Shown here one piece after another: positions 1-7,445 of a stretch of DNA of 64,000 nt. Made by a program: the position numbers and the translations under genes. How positions within the stretch are numbered: position 1 is the first letter of the stretch; each line of letters begins with the position of its first letter. The notes below the pieces were generated by a model that was given only the letters and a program-made list of their open reading frames with translations, was not told the origin of the DNA and did no database searches. Origin of the DNA: Candidatus Poribacteria bacterium (GTDB lineage: Bacteria; Poribacteria; WGA-4E; WGA-3G); the NCBI GenBank assembly GCA_022826805.1, contig JAJDUH010000026.1:31573-95572 (forward strand), in the 5' to 3' direction.

Positions 1-1
1 G

Positions 2-637
2 GATAGTTTTACAGCTACACTCAGCAAACAACTGAAGAATGGACTTGAATCACCACAACCTGGGGAGGTCGTTTATTACGAGCCAATGAATTGCACAAGT
101 CATATTTCTACTGCAGACGCGGAAGGGAATATGGTATCTCTGACACAGACTCATGGTGGTGGATTCGGTTCAATGGTAACGGTGCCAGGAACAGGATTGC
201 TCTTTGGACACGGTGTTGGACGTTTTGATCCGAGACCCGGTATAGCGAACTCAATCGGACCGAGTAAACGTCCGCTTCACAACATGGCACCGTTCCTTGC
301 CACGCGGGATGGCAATCCTTTTGCCACTTACGGTATACCCGGCGGCAGGACTATTCCAAATAACCAACTAAACATCAGTGTTAGCCTAATGGATCTTCAG
401 ACCTCTATGCAGTCTGCGTTGGATGCGCCGAGGCTTCACACTGACGGCGCAGAACCGATTCAGGTCGAACCTCGTGCAGGCGAAGAGACGCTTGCCGCGT
501 TGCAGGATCTCGGGCACGAAGTCACGCCAAGCGCTGGCATCGGTGGTCCAGGACACGGTATTCGTGTATCGGAAGATGGAAATCGCCATGACGGTGGGAC
601 CGATCCACGAGGCGAAGGCAAGGTAATGGGAAAATAA
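2..637 (+). CDS. gamma-glutamyltransferase, C-terminal part (5' truncated by window)
   Basis: The frame is open from base 2, so the gene starts before the window; 211 codons are visible. They correspond to the small subunit of gamma-glutamyltranspeptidase, the Ntn hydrolase that cleaves gamma-glutamyl bonds of glutathione and related compounds. The motif NCTSHISTADAEGNMVSLTQ matches the autoprocessing site; the Thr encoded at 95-97 should be the catalytic nucleophile and new N-terminus. Further family blocks are SKRPLHNMAPF and GIPGGRTIPN. The usual NNEMDDF substrate loop is replaced by LFGHGVGRFDPRPG, so substrate preference may differ from the classic glutathione enzyme. The following SDR begins about 13 bases after the stop, suggesting co-transcription. 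Confidence 0.9.
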   Translation, partial: DSFTATLSKQLKNGLESPQPGEVVYYEPMNCTSHISTADAEGNMVSLTQTHGGGFGSMVTVPGTGLLFGHGVGRFDPRPGIANSIGPSKRPLHNMAPFLATRDGNPFATYGIPGGRTIPNNQLNISVSLMDLQTSMQSALDAPRLHTDGAEPIQVEPRAGEETLAALQDLGHEVTPSAGIGGPGHGIRVSEDGNRHDGGTDPRGEGKVMGK

Positions 638-652
638 CAGGAGAATCTGGTG

Positions 653-1441
653 ATGGCTTTCCGCGACGATGTCCTCGCGGGATTACATATTGTAATTTCT
701 GGAGGGTGTGGGGCAATCGGGCTTGGCATTGTTAAGAAATTAACAACGCACGGGGCAAACGTAACCGTGAATGATATTCTGTCGGACGAACCGGCAACAG
801 ATCGACTTACACAGCATGGGATCGACACAGAGAAACTCTATTATGTTAATGCGGACTTAACGGATCCCGGTGAAACTGATATGTTGATAAGTGTTGCGCG
901 CGAACGGTTTGGACCTATCCACGTCGCGCTTTGCCATATCGGTATGGTAATCCCGAAACCTTTGTTAGAATACAACACAGAAGAGTGGGACGAAACAATG
1001 GCTGTCAATGTCCGGACAGCGTTTCTACTGGGCAGCGCTGCCTCCCGTTCAATGCTTGAAGATGGTGTTAAAGGACAACTTATTTTTACGACATCTTGGG
1101 TCGCAGATGTGCCGTGGCCGGAGATTGGACCGTATAATGCAAGCAAGGCGGCGATGAAGCAGTTAATGCGTTCCTTCGCACGCGAATTAGCAGATAAAGG
1201 TATCCGCGCAAATGCGGTTGCCCCTGGCATTGTTAGTGTCGGGCTTGCAAAACAACAATGGGATACGGATCCAACTTATCGTGCGCGTGCGCAGAAAGCG
1301 ATTCCACTGGGCGTTATGCAACCGCTTGATTCGGTGGCAAACGCTTTTTTGTTTTTGTGCAGCTCGGCTGCAGATTATATGACTGGGACAGAGCTACTCG
1401 TAGACGGTGGATGTAGCCTGTACCCAATGGATGACGCTTAG
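653..1441 (+). CDS. short-chain dehydrogenase/reductase (SDR)
   Basis: Classic 262-residue SDR, predicted NAD(P)-dependent oxidoreductase. The N-terminal Rossmann motif is present as SGGCGAIGLGI, the catalytic Ser lies in TTSWVADV, and the YxxxK pair is in GPYNASKAAMKQL. The C-terminus has the usual GTELLVDGG block. The start is either the GTG at 650 or the ATG at 653; a CAGGAGA ribosome-binding site sits just upstream, and I chose the ATG. It follows the gamma-glutamyltransferase closely and precedes a Rieske ferredoxin gene. Substrate cannot be read from the sequence. Confidence 0.9.
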   Translation: MAFRDDVLAGLHIVISGGCGAIGLGIVKKLTTHGANVTVNDILSDEPATDRLTQHGIDTEKLYYVNADLTDPGETDMLISVARERFGPIHVALCHIGMVIPKPLLEYNTEEWDETMAVNVRTAFLLGSAASRSMLEDGVKGQLIFTTSWVADVPWPEIGPYNASKAAMKQLMRSFARELADKGIRANAVAPGIVSVGLAKQQWDTDPTYRARAQKAIPLGVMQPLDSVANAFLFLCSSAADYMTGTELLVDGGCSLYPMDDA

Positions 1442-1504
1442 CTTTCATAAGGAATAGACAAAACAAATTTTTCGTGTGGTTTGGTAAGTAGACTTCGGTA
1501 TATA

Positions 1505-1555
1505 TGATTTTGGTCTGTCTTAAGACCAAAGTTCAGCACCGAAATCTTTCGGTAT
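1505..1555. repeat. intergenic hairpins
   Basis: Two inverted repeats lie between the SDR and the Rieske gene: TTGGTCT-GTCTTA-AGACCAA and CCGAAA-TCT-TTCGG. Neither is followed by a clean T-run, so a transcript-processing or attenuating structure is as likely as a terminator. Confidence 0.35.
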
Positions 1556-1635
1556 CAATCGGAAAATTCCAAGCGCGTTTTCCGATGTGATTTCAATTGC
1601 GTGTTTCGTAAGAGACGCGAAAAGACGGAGAAATT

Positions 1636-1962
1636 ATGTCACAATTCGTAAAAGCCGCGACAACCGACCAGATTCAGCCCGGCAAATGTCTCGGCGTAAA
1701 AGTTGAAGGCGTTTTCATCGGTATCTACAACGTAAAAGGCGAGTACTACGCCATGAACAATATCTGCCCGCACCTCGGTGGAGTTTTGAGTTACGGTTTC
1801 TTAGACGGTACATGTGTTACGTGCCCGCTCCACATGTGGGAATTTGATGTGACAACGGGTGAGTGTGTATGGCCAGGTGAGGATAAACTACCGACATACG
1901 CTGTTAAAGTTGAGGGTGAAGATATCCTTGTGGATGTCGAAACACCGGTACAAGGTAATTAG
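1636..1962 (+). CDS. Rieske [2Fe-2S] ferredoxin
   Basis: A 108-residue soluble Rieske domain. The two cluster-binding boxes are CPHLGG and CPLHMWEFD, about 18 residues apart, as in ferredoxins of ring-hydroxylating dioxygenases and in NirD-like proteins. There is no membrane anchor or signal peptide, so it should act in the cytoplasm as an electron carrier. Translation starts at ATG after AGACGGAGAAATT. Its oxygenase partner is not in the visible region; the neighbours are an SDR and an epimerase, which suggests a small catabolic cluster, but this is inference. Confidence 0.93.
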   Translation: MSQFVKAATTDQIQPGKCLGVKVEGVFIGIYNVKGEYYAMNNICPHLGGVLSYGFLDGTCVTCPLHMWEFDVTTGECVWPGEDKLPTYAVKVEGEDILVDVETPVQGN

Positions 1963-1988
1963 TCCGGGCGTTGTACGTAGATTTTGGT

Positions 1989-2020
1989 AAGGCGGCGTGA
2001 TCGTGTAATCGCGCCTTTTG
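1989..2020 (+). terminator. possible rho-independent terminator
   Basis: AAGGCGGCG and CGCGCCTT pair with one bulge around a 12-base loop and are followed by TTTT. It lies between the Rieske and epimerase genes. The stem is imperfect, so this is tentative. Confidence 0.35.
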
Positions 2021-2036
2021 AATAGGAGAAGAGAAT

Positions 2037-2990
2037 ATGGCGTATCTGCTCACCGGTGGTATGGGATGCATCGGTACTTATGTGATCCGCGACCTGTTGG
2101 CTGCCGGTGAAAAGGTAGTCGTTTACGATTTCGCTTACGACTTAACCATTCCAAAGATGGTTCTCACGGATGAACAGTTGGACAACTTTACCTTTGTGCA
2201 GGGGGATATTACCGATCTGCCGCACGTTTTACGCACTGTCCAAGAACATGAGATTGATCGGATTATTCATCTCGCCTCATGGCAGGTCCCAGCGTGTAAT
2301 GCGAATCCGCCGCAGGCACTAAAAGTGGTTTGTGAAGGGACAATTAATATACTGGAGGCGGCGCGTATTTTCAAACTTAAACGGGTCGTGTGGGCAAGCA
2401 GTGTCGCTGTCTTCGGTTCACCAGAGGATTACAACCACCAACAGATTCTCAACGATGCGCCGCACTATCCAAAGTTCATCTATGGCGCATGTAAATCCCT
2501 CAACGAGAAGTACGCAACGCACTATTTTGATACTTATGGGGTTGACTCAATCGGACTTCGGTTTACTGCCGTTTATGGTGTCGGTAGAACGCGAGGCATG
2601 AGTTCATTCACGACCCAAATGATTGAGGCAGTGGCGTTAGGTAAACCGCATGTCTGTCCGTTCGGCGATGATGCTGTGGATTGGCAGTATGTGGAAGATG
2701 TTTCGCGTTCGATTGTGCTGGCGTGCACCTGTCCTACAACAGAGACACGCGTCTTCAATGTAAAAGGCGGGATTCGACCGGTTAAGGACGGTGTCTCCTA
2801 TCTTAAGACGTTGGTACCAGAGGCGCAGATTACGCTGGAGCCAGGCGTGTTCGGCATCTCATGGGATTATGACGCAACGCCTATCGCTGAGGAGATGGGG
2901 TTCACGCCTGACTATACAATGGAACAAGGAATTCTGAAAACGTTTAACCGTTTCCGGGAGCGTGCTGGGTTGGCACAGATTGCACCATAG
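2037..2990 (+). CDS. NAD-dependent epimerase/dehydratase
   Basis: Extended SDR of 317 residues. TGGMGCIGTYV is the glycine-rich nucleotide-binding loop, ASSVAVFG carries the catalytic Ser region, and YGACKSLNEKY gives the YxxxK pair. Such enzymes act on nucleotide sugars or related alcohols; the substrate is not evident. A GAATAGGAGAAG ribosome-binding site precedes the ATG. The gene lies downstream of the Rieske ferredoxin on the same strand and ends before a hairpin (2991-3018) that separates it from the convergent gene on the minus strand. Confidence 0.88.
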   Translation: MAYLLTGGMGCIGTYVIRDLLAAGEKVVVYDFAYDLTIPKMVLTDEQLDNFTFVQGDITDLPHVLRTVQEHEIDRIIHLASWQVPACNANPPQALKVVCEGTINILEAARIFKLKRVVWASSVAVFGSPEDYNHQQILNDAPHYPKFIYGACKSLNEKYATHYFDTYGVDSIGLRFTAVYGVGRTRGMSSFTTQMIEAVALGKPHVCPFGDDAVDWQYVEDVSRSIVLACTCPTTETRVFNVKGGIRPVKDGVSYLKTLVPEAQITLEPGVFGISWDYDATPIAEEMGFTPDYTMEQGILKTFNRFRERAGLAQIAP

Positions 2991-3019
2991 ATAGGGGCGG
3001 AACGTGTCCCACCCCTACG
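2991..3019. terminator. hairpin between convergent genes
   Basis: TAGGGGCGG and CCCACCCCTA form a long stem around ACGTGT between the stops of the epimerase and the secreted protein on the other strand. No T-run follows on either strand, so it may be one of the small palindromic repeats of this genome that also protects 3' ends. Confidence 0.35.
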
Positions 3020-3044
3020 GCATCACGTTAATTGATCACCAAAC

Positions 3045-3734
3045 TTAGTAATACTTTTTCATTTGTGCCCAAGTGGCGGCTAACTTTCCTCGTGCGTCAA
3101 CGGTGAGTACCTGTTCCCAGGGGATATTTCTGCCTCTGGAATCAGCCTGATGTATATCGTCAAAGTTCGGATGCCCCCACCCACCACTATTTTGATCAAC
3201 AACGACAATTTGGGCAGTATCGCCTTTCAATCCAGAAAGATCCCACTCTACCCGTGCCATGGTTTCGGTAGCCTTACCAGTTGATGTTCGTACAACTTTA
3301 CCTTTAATCTCTAAGTTAACACTACATGGACCAGGATCGTCCTTCCACGGGTGGTTACCGCCGCCGATGAGGAAATTCATCGTTTCTCCAACGATCGTGA
3401 ACTCCATAGAGGTAAGGGTGCCTTGGGGCCCATCGCCTTGCGTACCCCCTGGATTCTGTCCGAGTTTTTTTCCTATTTTGGGACCCTGGTACTTTTCGTA
3501 TAAACCTAACCACCAGTCTCCCTGATGTTGAGAGGGCTGACCGCGGTTTCGCGCCGTTGGATTATCACCCCAAGTGGGTTGGAAGTCGAATGCCTCGCCA
3601 TCTGCTTCCCAATCAGTGAGGTCACCTGTCTCGAAATCGTTGTTAAACGCCCGCGCTGAAGCAAGGTTAACAGGTAGAACAAACAGCATCAGGAGGACGG
3701 ATGGAATCATGAGGGAAATAAAGATTTTCTTCAC
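3045..3734 (-). CDS. secreted jelly-roll-like protein with conserved C-terminal tail
   Basis: 229 residues with a Sec signal peptide (MKKIFISLMIPSVLLMLF to about ASA at residue 27). The mature part resembles the beta-sandwich domain that accompanies glycosidases and levanase-like proteins: an FNNDFETGDLTDW opening, GDWWLGLYEKYQG, FLIGGGNHP and SGGWGHPNFDDI. It may bind carbohydrate outside the cytoplasm. The last residues (TVDARGKLAATWAQMK) repeat a tail also seen in the LamG proteins at 36470 and 52049. A GGAGACAA ribosome-binding site precedes the start. No enzyme active site is recognisable. Confidence 0.7.
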   Translation of the reverse strand: MKKIFISLMIPSVLLMLFVLPVNLASARAFNNDFETGDLTDWEADGEAFDFQPTWGDNPTARNRGQPSQHQGDWWLGLYEKYQGPKIGKKLGQNPGGTQGDGPQGTLTSMEFTIVGETMNFLIGGGNHPWKDDPGPCSVNLEIKGKVVRTSTGKATETMARVEWDLSGLKGDTAQIVVVDQNSGGWGHPNFDDIHQADSRGRNIPWEQVLTVDARGKLAATWAQMKKYY

Positions 3735-4174
3735 GAGATTGTCTCCTTCTATATCTGAAAGTTACGTTCTTCAGGTGATTCATTGTCAATTCAGTAGGTT
3801 AACCTTTAACCTACGTATGGTCTGTGCATTTACGCATAATACACAATTGGGAAATTAATGTAAAGAAAATTTGTGGGTTTTATTAGGGGGAAAAAAGGAC
3901 TACTACAAACTAACAACTTGTGCTACAAATATGTCTGGTTAATTCCAGGATTCACTATAATAACCTAAGTTGCCAATTGTAGCATACGGGGAATGCCATA
4001 AGGCATTCATACCGTTGATTCTGATTCTGATTTGTTAGATTGTGCATCTTGCGGGCGCAAACTGAAAGTTTACGCTACAAAGTAGATGCAAATCCTGAAC
4101 CTTTCTCAATAAAAAAGCGTGTCTGCATGTCTAAATCCTGTAGGCAGCAACTTGGGTTATAATAGATTTCGCTA
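3735..4174. repeat. 440-base intergenic region with small repeats
   Basis: No gene is seen. It holds two copies of a short palindromic repeat with core CAAACTAACA..CTACAA (3905-3928 and 4057-4080) that also occurs at 27944-27967. Between them is a hairpin, GGGGAATGCCATAAGGCATT at 3988-4007, continuing to CATACCGTTGATT at 4020; this recurs inverted at 51978-52011. Confidence 0.6.
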
Positions 4175-4867
4175 TCAGGAAAAAACGCTCTCCAAAATCT
4201 TTGCAATTCCGAGTAGCATCACGGATATTCCAGCAAGCAGGGCACCCGTTTTAATGAGTTTCTCACGATTGACAGAGATCAATCCGGGAACAACAAGGCG
4301 CGCCCAGACGATTAAGGCACAACCATTTAGCAGGTATACCATCCCTTGTTCCCAATCCGTGATTTCGTGAGGCACACCGAAAATGAGTATTGCTCTTATT
4401 GCAACGGCATCAAGCATGAGTGCATAGCCAGCTGCAGCAGCGACGAGACTTGTTCCAATAACCAACGGGCGGCTTATCGGGGCTATGTTCAGCACTATAA
4501 AGACCCATATCAAAATTGCCAGATTCCCAAACGCTGAAGGCATCCATTGTACCCATTCCCACTGTTTCACAGTCGGAAAATCAGGCAATAGATGCTCCAA
4601 CACAATAGCCAATGCCAAGCCACTTATACCACATCCCAAAGCAAATATGATACCACAGGCAATAGAGACAGAGAAAGAGACAGACGAAATTTTTAGCAGT
4701 ATGAGACTCGAGGCAACCAACAGCAAACTTGTTGAAATCAATGCCAATGTGCTATCGCTATCCAAGGGAACTGCCATGATCCCTAAAATCAAAGGATTCG
4801 CCAGCACGTTTTTCCATGTTACCTCGGAGGCTCTTGTGGACCTACTGTACATTGTGCTATCTTTCAC
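4175..4867 (-). CDS. integral membrane protein of unknown function
   Basis: A 230-residue protein with about six hydrophobic segments (for example LALISTSLLLVASSLILL, VSIACGIIFALGCGISGLAL and LAILIWVFIVLNI), so it should sit in the inner membrane. I do not recognise a family or any catalytic motif. There is no signal peptide; the first 35 residues are polar. It lies alone, between a repeat-rich gap and the toxin-antitoxin pair on the same strand. The upstream spacing of about 80 bases to the antitoxin stop leaves room for its own promoter. Confidence 0.6.
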   Translation of the reverse strand: MKDSTMYSRSTRASEVTWKNVLANPLILGIMAVPLDSDSTLALISTSLLLVASSLILLKISSVSFSVSIACGIIFALGCGISGLALAIVLEHLLPDFPTVKQWEWVQWMPSAFGNLAILIWVFIVLNIAPISRPLVIGTSLVAAAAGYALMLDAVAIRAILIFGVPHEITDWEQGMVYLLNGCALIVWARLVVPGLISVNREKLIKTGALLAGISVMLLGIAKILESVFS

Positions 4868-4949
4868 ATATTCTAACCCAGGCTGTCACCTAAAAAACCA
4901 GACCCTTTAGTTTTTTTGTGTCTACAATCAAGGCGGAAAATCCTTAAAA

Positions 4950-5279
4950 TTAAACAACAACCACCCGCTGTTGTCCTTCTCTCTCTTCTGAAGGAATAAT
5001 GCGAATCTCAATATCGCGATTCAATTTATTAAGAAACCTCATCAATCGTTCAACGCTGTAGTAAGAAAGTTTGGCGGCTTTAAGGCGAGAAATTTCAGGT
5101 TGTTTAACCCCAAGTAACTTCGCCGCCTCTATCTGAGTGAGCTTGCGTTCCTTCAGAATGCGGAAAATCTCCGCTCCTAATTGCGCTTTTAGCAGCTCTT
5201 CCTCTGCAACTTCATCAGAAAAACCCATATCCTTGAAAATATTCCCGCTGCCTTCTTCAACTTTAATTTTATTGCTCAT
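4950..5279 (-). CDS. XRE-family HTH antitoxin (HigA-like)
   Basis: 109 residues with a helix-turn-helix at about 48-66 (LTQIEAAKLLGVKQPEISR), the type found in HigA2-like antitoxins paired with Gp49-like toxins. It should neutralise the product of the upstream gene and repress the shared promoter. Its ATG overlaps the toxin stop by four bases (ATGA), which fits translational coupling. The order toxin first, antitoxin second is the HigBA arrangement. The palindrome in the promoter (5644-5665) is a plausible binding site. Confidence 0.88.
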   Translation of the reverse strand: MSNKIKVEEGSGNIFKDMGFSDEVAEEELLKAQLGAEIFRILKERKLTQIEAAKLLGVKQPEISRLKAAKLSYYSVERLMRFLNKLNRDIEIRIIPSEEREGQQRVVVV

Positions 5280-5638
5280 AATTTTCCCTCCATCTCCTTA
5301 GCTTGTCTTAATCTTCGTTTAATCAAGTCAATCTCCTTCTTCGGTGTGCTAATCCCGCGTTTTGATTTCTTTTGAAAACAATGCAGTACATACAAGCTTC
5401 GACCTATCTTAACCGTATAAACCGCTCGATAAGTGTCCGTGCCGTAGTTATCGACAATCTCAAACACGCCAGATTCTATACCTATCATGGGTTTTGCCGA
5501 TGGCGGGGTTTCGCCAATCTGCACACGATACAGGGCGTGCCCAATATCCTGACGCACCGGCTCTGGAAAAGTCTGTAACCGTTGTTTTGAATCACCAACC
5601 CACCGAACGTTTTTAGGTGTTGTTATCTCTTGATCCAT
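5276..5638 (-). CDS. RelE/HigB-like toxin (phage Gp49-like family)
   Basis: 120 residues of the phage-derived Gp49-like fold, related to RelE mRNA interferases: RWVGDSKQRLQTFPEPVR, YRVQIGE, YGTDTYRAVYTVKIG, VLHCFQKKSKRG and ending in RLRQAKEME. Toxins of this type cleave mRNA on the ribosome. The conserved basic cluster QKKSKRG is intact, so the toxin looks functional. The -10 box at 5644-5649 lies only six bases before the ATG, so the transcript is probably leaderless. Confidence 0.88.
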   Translation of the reverse strand: MDQEITTPKNVRWVGDSKQRLQTFPEPVRQDIGHALYRVQIGETPPSAKPMIGIESGVFEIVDNYGTDTYRAVYTVKIGRSLYVLHCFQKKSKRGISTPKKEIDLIKRRLRQAKEMEGKL

Positions 5639-5643
5639 ACCCT

Positions 5644-5672
5644 ATTATAACTAATTAACTATAATTTGGCAA
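5644..5672 (-). promoter_or_regulatory. promoter and palindromic operator of the toxin-antitoxin pair
   Basis: On the minus strand TTGCCA and TATAAT are 17 bases apart. The -10 box belongs to a near-perfect palindrome at 5644-5665 (ATTATA-ACTAATTAAC-TATAAT), with 9 of 11 positions of each half matching. This suits autorepression by the HTH antitoxin. Confidence 0.65.
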
Positions 5673-5727
5673 GTCCAAAGGTTAAATGCAGGGCTATTTA
5701 GCTTTTGGCATTTTTGTGGTTCCGTGA

Positions 5728-6303
5728 TTATATCACGAGCCGCCTTGCGAAAATCAAGATGACGACACATGCAATGGCTGTCAAGGTTCGTTTTTCGCTC
5801 TTCATGGCGCGTGTCCAAGAAAAATCATGAGTAGATGGATTAGGATAGGGAGAGAATCGCGGGACGAAGCGAGGCACCTGCTCTTGATACACCTGATAGG
5901 TTTGACCGCAGGACTCTAACAGATACCCTTCTTCCAGCGCAATAATTGGTAGATATTGTGCAAAATAGCCGACAATCAGGACTGCGATGAGCCAATAGAC
6001 ATTTGCAACAAGGCAGACCCCGAAACTAAGTAGAAAATTGCCAAGATAGAGGGGGTTGCGGACGTAGCTGTAAGGACCAGTTGTAACGAGATCACGAGCG
6101 GCACCGAGAGATCTAGCACGGGTGGATGCACCTGCATATCCGACTGCCCATATTCGGAGAAATTCACCTATAACAATAAAGGGCACACCGATCGCTACTG
6201 TGTGCCACGATGGTTCTGCGAAATAGAGTAGTGCGAAGATGAAAGGGATTGGGGTGAAGCTGCGGATTTTGAAGAAGAAGCTGCCAATTTTTGAAGAGAT
6301 CAT
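5728..6303 (-). CDS. isoprenylcysteine carboxyl methyltransferase/PEMT-like membrane methyltransferase
   Basis: 191 residues with about four membrane segments. The block LVTTGPYSYVRNPLYLGNFLLS followed by LEEGYLLESCGQTYQVYQEQVPRFVP is the hallmark of the ICMT/phospholipid N-methyltransferase superfamily, in which the RNP and E..Y residues bind S-adenosylmethionine. It probably methylates a lipid or an isoprenoid at the inner membrane; which one cannot be told. It is downstream of the LptF/LptG pair on the same strand, about 30 bases after the second permease gene, so it may share their transcript. Confidence 0.85.
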   Translation of the reverse strand: MISSKIGSFFFKIRSFTPIPFIFALLYFAEPSWHTVAIGVPFIVIGEFLRIWAVGYAGASTRARSLGAARDLVTTGPYSYVRNPLYLGNFLLSFGVCLVANVYWLIAVLIVGYFAQYLPIIALEEGYLLESCGQTYQVYQEQVPRFVPRFSPYPNPSTHDFSWTRAMKSEKRTLTAIACVVILIFARRLVI

Positions 6304-6333
6304 GTTTCTATTGTGCCAGCAAGTGCGTTGATC

Positions 6334-7395
6334 CTATTTCGGTGTACGCCAGATCATGATACTCCCAACAACGGCGTAGAGGATATTCGCACCCCAAGAG
6401 GCGATAAATGGGTGAAGTTTGCCGCTTTCACTCAATCCTTCAAGCGTTGCGAAAGAGAGTGCCCAGTAGATGAAAGAGATGAAGAAAGCAATAACTAAAC
6501 CCGCAAAAAAACCTGCTCTTCCAAATCGGATGGCAATCGGTGCTCCCAACATAACGACGACAACAGCAGCGAATGGATATGCTGTTTTGTGATATAACTT
6601 TACCCGCTCTTTCCGGTGGATCTGGCCTGCCTCTTTTTTATATGCAATCTGCTCGCGGAGTTCCTCAATTGTCATTGCTCTGGGATCCTTTTCGCTTCCG
6701 ATAAAACGTGTGGGATCCTCATAGCGCTCAATAGCGTAAGTGTCGAAGGTTTCGTAATCGACCTCAACGCCTCGTTCAAAGTGGCGGACATATCCATCAG
6801 AGAGTTCCCACTGTGTGGGCGTCCAGGTTGCAGATTTAGCGAAGGTTATACGGTCAAGTTGTTCTTCTACGTCATATTCATAAATCGTCAAATGGCTGAT
6901 TATCCGTTCATCTAAGACGATCCGCTGTGAGTAAAAGATACGGTTATCTTTGCCTTTGAAGACGATATTTCTGCCGCGTCGAGGTTTTACTTTGTTTTGC
7001 AAAAGATGTGCTTGGTGGAAGGCAGGTGAGGCAATTCGGTCATAGAAAAACGTGAAGAGTCCACAGATCAGGAGTGTCACAACAAGAATAGGGACGAGAA
7101 GTCGGTAAACACTTATCCCACCCGCCTTCATCGCTGTGAATTCGTTGCTTCTCACCATCCTGCCGAGTGTAAAAAAGACGGCAACGAATGCGGCGATCGG
7201 CACCATCTCCATAATTCTGCGAGGTGCCTGAAAAAACACAATCTTTGTCGCGGTGAGGTAGTCAATATCATCTTCAAACTTCTTGAGATCGTAATCCAAG
7301 AGACGAACAACAATAACCAAAGCGATAAAGAAAAAGAGCGCAACGGCGAAGGCGCGGAGATATTCCCGAAGCAGGTAACGATCTAGAATATTCAA
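6334..7395 (-). CDS. LptF/LptG family LPS-export permease (second copy)
   Basis: YjgP/YjgQ-type permease: LDRYLLREYLRAFAVALFFFIALVIV at the N-terminus, two hydrophobic segments, a periplasmic beta domain (about 150-260) and three C-terminal membrane segments. With LptB it extracts lipopolysaccharide from the inner membrane. I place the start at the TTG at 7395 because family members begin with an ILDRY-type sequence and GGAAAA lies six bases upstream; a GTG at 7422 would add nine residues. It lies directly downstream of the paralogous gene, so the pair encodes the two halves of the permease. Confidence 0.88.
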   Translation of the reverse strand: MNILDRYLLREYLRAFAVALFFFIALVIVVRLLDYDLKKFEDDIDYLTATKIVFFQAPRRIMEMVPIAAFVAVFFTLGRMVRSNEFTAMKAGGISVYRLLVPILVVTLLICGLFTFFYDRIASPAFHQAHLLQNKVKPRRGRNIVFKGKDNRIFYSQRIVLDERIISHLTIYEYDVEEQLDRITFAKSATWTPTQWELSDGYVRHFERGVEVDYETFDTYAIERYEDPTRFIGSEKDPRAMTIEELREQIAYKKEAGQIHRKERVKLYHKTAYPFAAVVVVMLGAPIAIRFGRAGFFAGLVIAFFISFIYWALSFATLEGLSESGKLHPFIASWGANILYAVVGSIMIWRTPK

Positions 7396-7445
7396 ACGGA
7401 GTTTTCCATTGTGCTGGCACACGGCGTGTGCCTACTACTTTGCAA

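Noticed and set aside
460..828. Minus-strand ORF of 122 codons overlapping the gamma-glutamyltransferase end and the SDR start.
   Set aside because: Shadow of two well-supported plus-strand genes; its translation is Ser/Pro-rich with no family pattern.
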